From contig CAZGUW010000222.1 of the NCBI GenBank assembly GCA_964528705.1, positions 1 to 8,308 of the forward strand: a DNA stretch of 8,308 nt, written 5' to 3'. Below, piece by piece: positions 1 to 6,138 of the stretch. The notes beneath the pieces were generated by a model. It did no database searches. It had not been told where the DNA came from and saw nothing but the letters and a program-made list of their open reading frames with translations. Positions within the stretch are counted from its first letter, which is position 1. Each line of letters begins with the position of its first letter. Source of the stretch: SLRI01 sp964528705. Lineage in GTDB: Bacteria; Pseudomonadota; Alphaproteobacteria; Geminicoccales; Geminicoccaceae. The translations under genes and the position numbers were made by a program.

Positions 1-48
1 CCGCCTGAAACCAATGATCAAACCATGGCCCGTACACGAAATTCCTGA

Positions 49-486
49 CAGTCCCAGCTCCGCGCGCGAGCGAAGACGACGCCCGTGTGCCGGCGGTTCA
101 TGACCGTGCCGGGTGTCGGTCCGATCACCGCGCTCGCCGTCTGGGCCGGCATCGATGACGCGGGCCGATTCGCCCGCTCCCAAAATGTCGGCGCCTACTT
201 TGGCCTTACGCCGCGGCGCTACGCCTCCGGCGAAGTAGACCGCTCCGGCCGCATCACCAAACGGGGTGACGGAAACGTCCGGACCCTGCTCTACGAGGCG
301 GCCAACGTGCTGCTGTTGAAGATCAACCGGACCTCGTCCTTGCGCGAATGGGGCCTGGCTATCGCCCAAAGGAGCGGCTTCAAAAAAGCCAAGGTGGCCG
401 TCGCCCGAAAACTCGCCGTGCTGCTGCACCGACTTTGGCGCGACGGCACAGAGTTCCGCTGGAATACCGCGCCCGTTGCCGTCTGA
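49..486 (+). pseudogene. IS110-family transposase, C-terminal remnant
   Basis: This is the C-terminal (Transposase_20 / IS116-IS110-IS902 type) domain of an IS110-family transposase, an enzyme that moves its element by RNA-guided recombination. The run TVPGVGPITALAVW, then NVGAYFGLTPRRY, SGEVDRSGRITKRGDGNVR and the closing KVAVARKLAVLLHRLW are the family's usual C-terminal landmarks, in order. The conserved SG before GRITKRG probably includes the catalytic serine (from family knowledge). The N-terminal RuvC-like DEDD domain, normally about 150-200 residues, is missing: in this frame there is a TGA at 46-48 and no family-like sequence before about position 55. An ATG at 100-102 and a GTG at 85-87 exist but are internal family residues, not real starts. 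It ends naturally at TGA 484-486. It is an inactive fragment, since the first nuclease domain is lost, unless the missing part lies beyond the window edge in another frame. Confidence 0.9.
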
Positions 487-710
487 GCGGCTCGAGTACG
501 CTCTCCAGCGGATCGTCCCCGCCAGGACGACGGCGTCGAGCGAGCGCGATCCCTGGAATGAAGGCGGGCCGAGGTCCGACCTCGCACACCACTTCGCGAC
601 GCTCACGCACGTGAACGCCAATCTGGGACGGCCAACTGCGCCGATCCCGTAGAGAACCCTTCACCCGGCGATGACGAACACAACGAAACCACCCTTGACC
701 GGCGGGACTA
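487..710 (+). other. 3' noncoding flank of the IS110-like element
   Basis: About 220 bases lie between the transposase stop and the broken IS630-like frame, with no convincing gene on either strand. The stretch most likely is the right-end noncoding part of the IS110-like element. It contains a compact hairpin, CGAGGT-CCG-ACCTCG, at 570-584. In the IS1111 branch of the family the guide (bridge) RNA is encoded on this side of the transposase, so a remnant of such an RNA could be here, but I cannot identify its loops. The right boundary is estimated only from where IS630-like coding sequence starts (about 710-740). Confidence 0.45.
570..584. repeat. Short perfect hairpin in the IS110 3' flank
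   Basis: CGAGGT and ACCTCG are exact reverse complements separated by CCG, giving a 6-bp stem with a 3-base loop. There is no following T run on either strand, so it is not a standard intrinsic terminator. It may be a structural element of the IS end or of a guide RNA remnant. Confidence 0.5.
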
Positions 711-815
711 GAGAACGTCCAGGGACACGATCTTTGCGGTCTGCCGGCACGACGCGCCGGACCGGACCGTCTCGACAATCTTCTGGCGCAGGTCATTCGA
801 ATACGGACGCGGCAT
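708..815 (-). pseudogene. IS630-family transposase, N-terminal fragment (35 codons)
   Basis: Reading leftward from the ATG at 813-815, the frame gives MPRPYSNDLRQKIVETV, then RSGASCRQTAK, and stops at TAG 708-710 after 35 residues. The opening MPRPYSNDLR and the following helix with SGAS/RQTAK match the start of the helix-turn-helix DNA-binding part of IS630-family transposases (usually 330-350 residues, or the first of two ORFs). After about residue 28 the similarity fades, so the coding sequence is broken near 715-735, close to the presumed end of the IS110-like element. The DDE catalytic domain is absent from the window. The start is supported by a strong GAGGAGG site 10 bases upstream; an alternative ATG at 817-819 is in another frame. 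Confidence 0.7.
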
Positions 816-825
816 ACATGGCTGG

Positions 826-832
826 CCTCCTC
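826..832 (-). promoter_or_regulatory. Ribosome binding site of the IS630-like fragment
   Basis: On the - strand GAGGAGG precedes the ATG at 815 by 10 bases. It supports this ATG as the original start of the IS630-like transposase even though the gene is now broken. Confidence 0.6.
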
Positions 833-871
833 GTCCAGCGAACAGCTTGAATCACATCCATCAACGGTTGG

Positions 872-889
872 GAATCACTCAAATGATTC
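872..889. repeat. Palindromic site in the IS630-like end
   Basis: GAATCA at 872-877 and TGATTC at 884-889 are exact reverse complements around a 6-base centre. The position between the IS tip and the transposase start fits a transposase-binding or regulatory site. Confidence 0.55.
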
Positions 890-917
890 TAGCTTTTAGG
901 AATTCGCTCTAGAGCTC

Positions 918-942
918 GCCCCGACGCGACCGGCATCGGGGC
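918..942. repeat. Inverted repeat in the gene-free stretch 916-1103
   Basis: GCCCCGA at 918-924 and TCGGGGC at 936-942 form a perfect 7-bp stem with an 11-base loop. Outer GCTCG (914-918) and CGAGC (946-950) partly extend it. No T run follows on either strand. It could be a weak or Rho-assisted terminator for the leftward operon ending at 1104, but it is about 160 bases past that stop codon, so this is only a possibility. The rest of 916-1103 shows no gene, RNA or repeat that I can support. Confidence 0.35.
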
Positions 943-1103
943 CGTCGAGCGACACCTCCACCCGACACTCCTTCCTGCCACGCCAGCTACTCGGCCGTGC
1001 TAGCGCGACAGGTGGGCTACCGTGCGAGAGTGGACGGCCACACATCATTGCGAGGAATTAAGAATCGATATGACTGACTTGATGTGACACCGCCCGCCGG
1101 ACT

Positions 1104-1277
1104 TCAGGGCTCAAACATGCGCTGCTCGGTGGCTAGATCCCAGGCCGTATCCGGCGTCAGCCCGTTGGCTTCCTTCCAGCGTTGCAGAGCTCGACGCGAG
1201 TTTCGACCGAAGATGCCGTCGATCCTGCCATCGTAGAACCCCGCCACAGCGAGTGCCTCCTGGACAGCGTGGGCATC
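1104..1277 (-). other. C-terminal peptidoglycan-binding-like domain (residues 1607-1663)
   Basis: The tail carries VQEALAVAGFYDGRIDGIFG followed by NSRRALQRWKEANGL. This is the PG_binding_1 signature: a first helix with Q..L...G.Y.G.IDG.FG, then a second helix R.A...(W/F)....GL. Such domains are typical of periplasmic or outer-surface proteins in Gram-negative bacteria, which agrees with the predicted exported location of the C-terminal part. Confidence 0.8.
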
Positions 1278-4200
1278 CTCTTCTTTGGCAAAGGGGTCGC
1301 GCGATGGCTCCGAACTCGGCGCCTGCTCCAATGCCGTGCTTGGACCCGGGTCGGTGGCGACGAGCCGGTTCGCGTCGCCCGGCTGGGTGCTTGCATCGGG
1401 CGAAAAGAGAACCGCCTGGATGCGGCCACGCAATTCGGGCAAGGTCTGGGTCGGATGCTTCTCCGATGTCCCCCAAGCGACGGCGCGGCTGCGCGAGGCT
1501 GTAACCAATATGCGGCCGTCGGGGGCGAAATTCGCGAGGTCGACCGGCTCGGCGTGGCCGCTCAGCACGAGCCGGCCGCCATCGCCGGCCGCCGGCCATA
1601 GCCGCGTCGTGCCATCGGCGGACGTCGTGACGATGCGCTCGCCTTCCGGGCTGAACGTTACCCGATGGACCGCCTTCTGATGGCCGCGCAAGACGATTGG
1701 ATCGCCGCCGTTGGCGGTCGACCAGATCCGTGCCGTGCCGTCGAGCGACGCGGTGGCAACATGCCGGCCATCGGGGCTGAAGGCGGCGTGATAGACGCTG
1801 CCCTGATGACCCCGCAGAACCAGCAGCTCCGCCCCGGTCCTCGCCGACCAGACACGCGCCGTCCCATCCGCTCCAGCGGTGACGATCCGCCCGCCATCCG
1901 GACTGAAGGCGGCACTCCAGACGATCTGGCGGTGCCCCTGCAGCACCAATTCGACCACCGCTGGGCCGCGTGCGGGCCAGACCCAGGCCGTACCGTCGCT
2001 GGATGCGGTGACGATGCGCTCACCATCTGGGCTGAAGCCGACGTCTGTCACAGCATCAGAATGGCCACGCAGGACACTCTCCGAAGCACCGCCGCCCACC
2101 GGCCAGATCCTGGCGGTGCCGTCCAGCGAGGCCGTTACGAGCCGCCGACCATCCGGGCTCATGGCTGCCGCGACGACCCAGTCGTCATGGCCGCGGAATG
2201 TGGCCAGCGGTGCCGGCCGATTGGCCGCCCAGAGGAGCGCCGTGCCGTCCCGCAGTGCGGTCAGAATGCGCACAGCGCCGAGGTCGAGTACTGCTGCCGC
2301 CGGCTGCGCCGGCACCCCGACGACCGCCGGCTCGACGGCGGTCAATTCGTCGGCGGGGGTTGGCGCTTCGACCGGAGGCAGGATCTCGGCCAGTCCCGGC
2401 GCATCTTCCCTTGCCCGCCAGACCCGCGTCCTGCCGTCCAGTGCAGTCGTCACGATGGTCGTTGCATCGGGACCGAAGGTCGCACTTCTGACCGCATTCC
2501 CATGATGTTCGAGGACGATCGCCGCGCCATCGCCATCGCTGGGCCAAACCCGCGCCGTGCCATCGTAGGAAGCGGAGACGATCCAGCGGCCGTCCGGCGA
2601 GAAAGTGGCGTCGGCGACCGAGCCGGTGTGACCTTGGAACGTTCGAATCTCCTTGCCGTCTGTTGACCAGAGTCTAACGGTGTCGTCGAAGGAAGCGGTC
2701 ACAAGCTGGTGACCGTCGGGGCTGAAGGCCGCCGACGAAACACTCCCCTCATGGCCGCGAAGAACGATCGGCTCGCCAGTGCCATCGACCCTCCAACTCC
2801 TGGCCGTGCCATCCCCTGAGCTGGTCACGATATAGGCGCCATCGGGGCTGAAAGCCGCCGAGGTGACGCCTTTTTCATGGCCACGCAGGAAGACCGGCTC
2901 GCCCATGCCGTCCGCTCGCCACACCTGTGCCATGCCGTCCAACGAGGCGGTGACGACTTGGTTGTCGTCCGGGCTGAACGCGGTTCCGACGACGCCCGAA
3001 ATGTGGCCGCGAAGGACGATCGGCTCGCCCTCGCCATCGACCCGCCAGACCCTGGCCGTGCGATCTATGGATCCCGTGACGATGTACTTCCCGTCGGAGC
3101 TGAAGGCGGCGGCGAGCACGTCCATGGTGTGGCCGCGCAGGGTGACAGCCGAACCGGTGCCGTTCACCCCCCAGAGCTCGGCGACCCCGGATCCCAGGGC
3201 CGAGACGACCAAATCGCCCCCGGGGCTGATGGCGGCATCGTGGACGTCAGAACTGTGCTCGCGCGAGACCGCGACCTCGTAGACGGCCGTGGATGGGCTG
3301 TCGCCGCCGGCGCCGGGCTCGACCTCGTCGAGCGGGATCTTCGCCTGCTGGTCACGGAGCGCCTCGGCGGGCTGCTCCGACGGCTCCTCTTTAGGCTCTG
3401 GCAACACGGGCAGCGCCGGCAAAGCTGGCATCGCCCGGTCCTCGATGTCTTCGACCGGCCAGAGCCTGACCGTGCCGTCGGCGGAAGCCGTGGCGACCTC
3501 GAGGCCGTCGGGCCTGAAGGCCAGGGCGTTGACCCGTGCGCCCTGCCGCTGCAGCACCACGGGCTCGCCCGGGCTGTCGATCGGCCAGACCTGCACGCCG
3601 CCGTCATCGGTTGCCGTTGCGAGCAGCCCGCCGAGCGGACTCAGCGCCGCGGCCACGATGGGACCTTTGGGTCCCGTCGCCACCAGCGGCTCGCCGCGAC
3701 CGTCGGCGCGCCAGGCGCGGGCCACGCTGCCAGCAGTGATGGTGACGATACGCGATCCGTCCGGGGAGAAGGCGGCCAAGCGCGGATCGGTGGGATGCGA
3801 CAGGTCGACCAGCGGCAGCGCTCCGTCACGGTCGAGCTGCCATACCCGGACCGTGCCAAATTGCGACGTCGTGACCAGCCGTCGGCCGGAGTGATCGAAG
3901 GCGATCGAGCGGATATCCCCTTTGTCGTCGCGCAGCACGATGGGGCTTCGGCGGTTGTCGGTCGCCCAGACTCGCGCCGTACCGTCTATCGCCGCCGTCG
4001 CAACCAAGCTGCCTTCAGGGTTGAAGGCGATGTCCAATACTCGGTTTGAGTGTGTTCCCAGAACGATCGAGGAGCCGGCGAGATTTGCCGACCATAGTCT
4101 GACGGTACCGTCTAGATAACCGGTCGCGATCTTCGACCCGTCCGGGCTGAAGGCCAACGCTACAACTTTGCCCCCGTAGCGGCGCTCAATGTACCGTTCT

Positions 4201-6095
4201 AGTTTATCGGCGTTCCATAGGCTCAATAAGCCGAACCTCGTCGAGGTGACGAAACGTCGACCATCGGGGCTGAAGGCGATCGAGAGAACGGCATCGTCGG
4301 TAGCTCTAGGCTCTTGATTGGCCGATTCCTGTCGCAGCGTCTGGAAGATCTCTGTCATGGAGTCGATGAAGGATTGCTCGTCCAGAAAGCGCGGTGAAAG
4401 AACCATAAGAATGAGAATCACTGCGGCCAACACCGCCAGCCGCAAGAACGGGCGACGGCGGGGTGGTGGTGGTGGCGGCGGGGGGGCGCCCCCATCGTCC
4501 CGGAGCTGTCGCGGTGGCGGCGCTGCCGGCCCGGCGGCGGCGGGCTTGCGCTTGAATATCAGGCCGGCCGACGTGGGCTTGGCCACTGGCGCCGCCTCGG
4601 CTGCCGGCTTCGGCTGGGCGGGCTTGGGTGACGGAAGAGCGGGCAGCGCCGTATCGCCGGCGAACCAGCCGGCGAGAAACGCCAGCCGTTCCGGCTCGAG
4701 GATCGGGAAGGGTGGTGCTGGCATCGGCTTCGAGCGGTCGACGCCGGCGCGGTCGAGCGCCTGCTCGAACAGGTCGAGCGCCTGCTCGAGCTCGAGGAGG
4801 AACACGAGCCCGCTGCCGCGATCGGCCGGCGCCGTGGAACCGGCGGCGATCCGATCGGTCGGCTCGGCCGCAAGGAGCTCGCGCACCTTGCGGCGCGCCA
4901 CGGCGATGGTCGGATCGAGCGGCAGCGGCTCGCCCGTCGCACCCTTGCCATGCCGCTGGCTCGTCGGCTGGACCGTGCCATTGCCAGCTGTCGGCTGGCG
5001 GGAAAAAGCGCCGAGCCGGCGATACCACTCGCGCAGCCTCTCGAGTTCGGCCGCCAGCGTCGCCGCTTCCGGCGGATTGGCGGCGCTCTCGACGGTGACG
5101 CTGAAGCTCGATCGCAGGTGGCCACCGGCATGGGCCGAAGCCTCCAATGCCTCGTCCGCGCCCAGGCGCAGCTCGATCGTGATGGGCTCGCTCACGCTGA
5201 CCCGGCCGCCCTCCACCGTGATCGCGATCACCAGCCGACCGATGATCCGGGGCCCGTCACCAGTCGGCTCGGCGCCGGAGGGCTCGACCAGGAGCAGCGC
5301 TAGCGGCGGGCCGCCGGTCACCAACGGTTTGCGTGCCTTGACGGTGAGCGCCGTCTCGGCCGGCAACTCGGTGCCACGCGCGAAGACCGTCTCCTGGCGG
5401 CCATCGGGGAGCACGCAGGCGATGTCACGTCCGAGCGTCGGTCGTGACGGTTCGGCGGCGACCTCTTCGGCCGGCGGCGGGGCGGGCTCAGGCGATTCAG
5501 CGACGGCCGGAGCGCTCGCCGGCGCCGGCTCAGGCGCCACTTCCTCGACGGGCGGCCCTTCCGACGTCGCCGCGTTCTGTGAGTCGTCCTTCGCCGGTAG
5601 CGCCTCGGCGTTCGTGGCGGCGGGCGAGGTGGGTTCTGCGACTTCGACGCCATCCGGCTCGGCGGCCGGTACCGGCTCGGCCGGGACTGCTGGCTCGGCG
5701 AATCCTTCCAGCCAGGCCCTGGCCCAGGCCGGATCGGCAGGTGCCGGCAGGCCCAGCCGCTGGCAGAGCGCCGCCGGCGGCGCCGGGGCGGGGCTCGCGG
5801 GGCCGATCACCTCGGAGCCGAGCAGCGCCGCCTGCTGCCGCGCCAGCGGGGATGCCGATTGCCCGTACGCCTCGAGCGCGGCCTGCCAGGTCGCGACGGC
5901 CCGCTCACGTTCGCCAGCCAGGAGAAACGCCCAGGCCGCAAGCTCGCTCTGCACGGCCAGGATCAACTTGTCATCGTTGGGGGCCTGAACCGGCTCGAGA
6001 CCGAGGCGAAATGCCGCCGCTTGCAGACGCTCGGACGAGAGCACGTTCCTGGGGACACTGTCGGTTGGCGGGGTGGTCGGAGCGCTGGACGGCAT
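1104..6095 (-). CDS. Membrane-anchored 21-WD40-repeat scaffold with SBD-beta-like and peptidoglycan-binding-like domains
   Basis: A 1663-residue multidomain protein of unrecognised specific function. The start ATG at 6093-6095 follows GGGAG by 8 bases; the stop is TGA at 1104-1106. Order by residue: 20-135 mostly helical, TPR-like (LLAGERERAVATWQAALEAYG); 136-218 Pro/Ala/Glu-rich linker; 219-340 beta-rich, resembling an Hsp70 substrate-binding beta domain; 345-490 helical; 491-550 Pro/Ala-rich with eight prolines, then RRR; 551-567 one transmembrane helix; 602-879, 950-1226 and 1268-1541 three sets of seven WD40 repeats; 1607-1660 peptidoglycan-binding-like domain. There is no N-terminal signal peptide. 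Arginines before the helix predict a cytoplasmic N-terminus and periplasmic propellers. It lies 43 bases after the Hsp70-like gene and is presumably co-transcribed. No catalytic motif is visible, so a scaffold or sensor role is likely. The coding frame is certain; domain calls at the N-terminus are less so. Confidence 0.93.
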   Translation of the reverse strand: MPSSAPTTPPTDSVPRNVLSSERLQAAAFRLGLEPVQAPNDDKLILAVQSELAAWAFLLAGERERAVATWQAALEAYGQSASPLARQQAALLGSEVIGPASPAPAPPAALCQRLGLPAPADPAWARAWLEGFAEPAVPAEPVPAAEPDGVEVAEPTSPAATNAEALPAKDDSQNAATSEGPPVEEVAPEPAPASAPAVAESPEPAPPPAEEVAAEPSRPTLGRDIACVLPDGRQETVFARGTELPAETALTVKARKPLVTGGPPLALLLVEPSGAEPTGDGPRIIGRLVIAITVEGGRVSVSEPITIELRLGADEALEASAHAGGHLRSSFSVTVESAANPPEAATLAAELERLREWYRRLGAFSRQPTAGNGTVQPTSQRHGKGATGEPLPLDPTIAVARRKVRELLAAEPTDRIAAGSTAPADRGSGLVFLLELEQALDLFEQALDRAGVDRSKPMPAPPFPILEPERLAFLAGWFAGDTALPALPSPKPAQPKPAAEAAPVAKPTSAGLIFKRKPAAAGPAAPPPRQLRDDGGAPPPPPPPPRRRPFLRLAVLAAVILILMVLSPRFLDEQSFIDSMTEIFQTLRQESANQEPRATDDAVLSIAFSPDGRRFVTSTRFGLLSLWNADKLERYIERRYGGKVVALAFSPDGSKIATGYLDGTVRLWSANLAGSSIVLGTHSNRVLDIAFNPEGSLVATAAIDGTARVWATDNRRSPIVLRDDKGDIRSIAFDHSGRRLVTTSQFGTVRVWQLDRDGALPLVDLSHPTDPRLAAFSPDGSRIVTITAGSVARAWRADGRGEPLVATGPKGPIVAAALSPLGGLLATATDDGGVQVWPIDSPGEPVVLQRQGARVNALAFRPDGLEVATASADGTVRLWPVEDIEDRAMPALPALPVLPEPKEEPSEQPAEALRDQQAKIPLDEVEPGAGGDSPSTAVYEVAVSREHSSDVHDAAISPGGDLVVSALGSGVAELWGVNGTGSAVTLRGHTMDVLAAAFSSDGKYIVTGSIDRTARVWRVDGEGEPIVLRGHISGVVGTAFSPDDNQVVTASLDGMAQVWRADGMGEPVFLRGHEKGVTSAAFSPDGAYIVTSSGDGTARSWRVDGTGEPIVLRGHEGSVSSAAFSPDGHQLVTASFDDTVRLWSTDGKEIRTFQGHTGSVADATFSPDGRWIVSASYDGTARVWPSDGDGAAIVLEHHGNAVRSATFGPDATTIVTTALDGRTRVWRAREDAPGLAEILPPVEAPTPADELTAVEPAVVGVPAQPAAAVLDLGAVRILTALRDGTALLWAANRPAPLATFRGHDDWVVAAAMSPDGRRLVTASLDGTARIWPVGGGASESVLRGHSDAVTDVGFSPDGERIVTASSDGTAWVWPARGPAVVELVLQGHRQIVWSAAFSPDGGRIVTAGADGTARVWSARTGAELLVLRGHQGSVYHAAFSPDGRHVATASLDGTARIWSTANGGDPIVLRGHQKAVHRVTFSPEGERIVTTSADGTTRLWPAAGDGGRLVLSGHAEPVDLANFAPDGRILVTASRSRAVAWGTSEKHPTQTLPELRGRIQAVLFSPDASTQPGDANRLVATDPGPSTALEQAPSSEPSRDPFAKEEDAHAVQEALAVAGFYDGRIDGIFGRNSRRALQRWKEANGLTPDTAWDLATEQRMFEP
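1371..2300 (-). repeat. WD40 propeller 3 (seven repeats, first degenerate)
   Basis: Repeats end at Trp 1289, 1331, 1373, 1416, 1458, 1500 and 1541. The first (AVLDLGAVRILTALRDGTALLW) has lost its FSPDG turn. A half repeat follows the seventh (RIQAVLFSPDA, about 1558-1568) and could supply the closing strand of the propeller. Confidence 0.85.
2406..3278 (-). repeat. WD40 propeller 2 (seven repeats)
   Basis: Repeats ending at Trp 975, 1017, 1059, 1101, 1143, 1184 and 1226. This set includes the most regular repeats, joined by a recurrent VDG.GEPIVLRGH connector. It is followed by a linker rich in Pro, Ala and Glu (about 1227-1265). At DNA level the period is 126 bases, and two-repeat (252-base) spacing gives closer matches than one-repeat spacing, suggesting duplication of a two-blade unit. 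Confidence 0.9.
3450..4304 (-). repeat. WD40 propeller 1 (seven repeats)
   Basis: Seven WD40 repeats with a 41-43 residue period end at Trp 627, 668, 710, 752, 795, 837 and 879. Each has the core hAFSPDG..hAT...DGT.RhW, somewhat degenerate in repeats 4 to 6 (FDHSG, VTITAGS, LSPLG). Seven is the count for one closed beta-propeller. A Pro/Glu-rich linker of about 60 residues (880-940) follows it. Confidence 0.9.
4395..4448 (-). other. Single transmembrane helix of the scaffold (residues 550-567)
   Basis: After eight prolines and RRRP comes FLRLAVLAAVILILMVLS, an uninterrupted hydrophobic stretch followed by PRFLDEQS. The three arginines on the N-terminal side and the acidic residues after it predict N-in, C-out orientation by the positive-inside rule. 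It is the only strongly hydrophobic span in the protein, so it would act as an internal signal anchor. Confidence 0.8.
4752..4789 (-). repeat. 21-bp tandem duplication in the scaffold gene
   Basis: The 17-base sequence at 4752-4768 recurs exactly at 4773-4789, a period of 21 bases or seven codons. It encodes EQALDLFEQALD (about residues 437-448), so the duplication adds two helical turns in a heptad-like pattern within the second helical segment. Confidence 0.7.
5076..5441 (-). other. Hsp70 substrate-binding-beta-like segment (residues 219-340)
   Basis: The segment runs IACVLPDGRQETVFARGTELP, LALLLVEPSGAE, IIGRLVIAI, then EPITIELRLGADEALEASA. This order follows an Hsp70 substrate-binding beta sandwich: a start strand with a short loop, the RGT-LP motif, a VYQGE-like strand, an LG.F.L.GI-like strand, and an IEVTFDID..GIL.VSA-like strand. 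The neighbouring Hsp70-like protein shows the same order (ILRRGVPL, IPLYQGTNEA, EVEVTCDRSNKLTAKA). No nucleotide-binding domain accompanies it here. This is a by-eye alignment; a structure prediction or profile search would decide it. Confidence 0.55.
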
Positions 6096-6103
6096 CGTCG
6101 ATT

Positions 6104-6108
6104 CTCCC
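6104..6108 (-). promoter_or_regulatory. Ribosome binding site of the WD40 scaffold gene
   Basis: GGGAG on the - strand lies 8 bases before the ATG at 6095, inside the 43-base gap after the stop codon of the upstream gene. It fixes the start and supports co-transcription with independent translation initiation. Confidence 0.75.
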
Positions 6109-6138
6109 GAATGGCAGACGGGACCGTGGGTTGAGAGC

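Larger units (their letters stand above)
816..915 (-). mobile_element. 5' end of the IS630-like element
   Basis: The roughly 80-100 bases upstream of the transposase fragment look like the noncoding end of an IS630 element: AT-richer than the surroundings, with a palindromic site GAATCA-CTCAAA-TGATTC at 872-889 and a second GAATCAC on the + strand at 849-855, as expected for subterminal transposase-binding sites. The exact tip is not fixed. A TA dinucleotide, the target preferred by this family, occurs at 890-891 (CTAG) and again at 910-911 (TCTAGA), and either could mark it. The opposite end of the element is not in the window. Confidence 0.5.

Noticed and set aside
380..796. 138-codon frame on the - strand across the IS110 3' flank
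   Set aside because: It overlaps the IS110 transposase C-terminus and the IS630 fragment in other frames, and its Arg-rich translation has no family resemblance.
1053..1090. AT-rich patch resembling an IS end (AAGAATCGATATGACTGACT)
   Set aside because: It shares only a few bases with the IS630-like end at 872-889 and shows no clear inverted-repeat match, so I do not call it the other end of the element.
1665..4049. Two + strand frames of 333 and 390 codons opposite the WD40 repeats
   Set aside because: They mirror the repetitive WD40 coding sequence. Their periodicity comes from the antisense 126-base repeat, and they show no family motif or ribosome binding site.
1371..4304. 126-base direct repeats considered as a noncoding tandem repeat or CRISPR-like array
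   Set aside because: The periodicity is fully explained by 42-residue WD40 repeats in an open frame. There are no short identical repeats with unique spacers.
4318..5988. Long open frame on the + strand opposite the scaffold N-terminus (556 codons)
   Set aside because: It is antisense to a well-supported coding frame with clear domains. Its translation is low-complexity Ser/Gly/Ala/Arg with no recognisable motif, as expected from GC-rich codon shadows.
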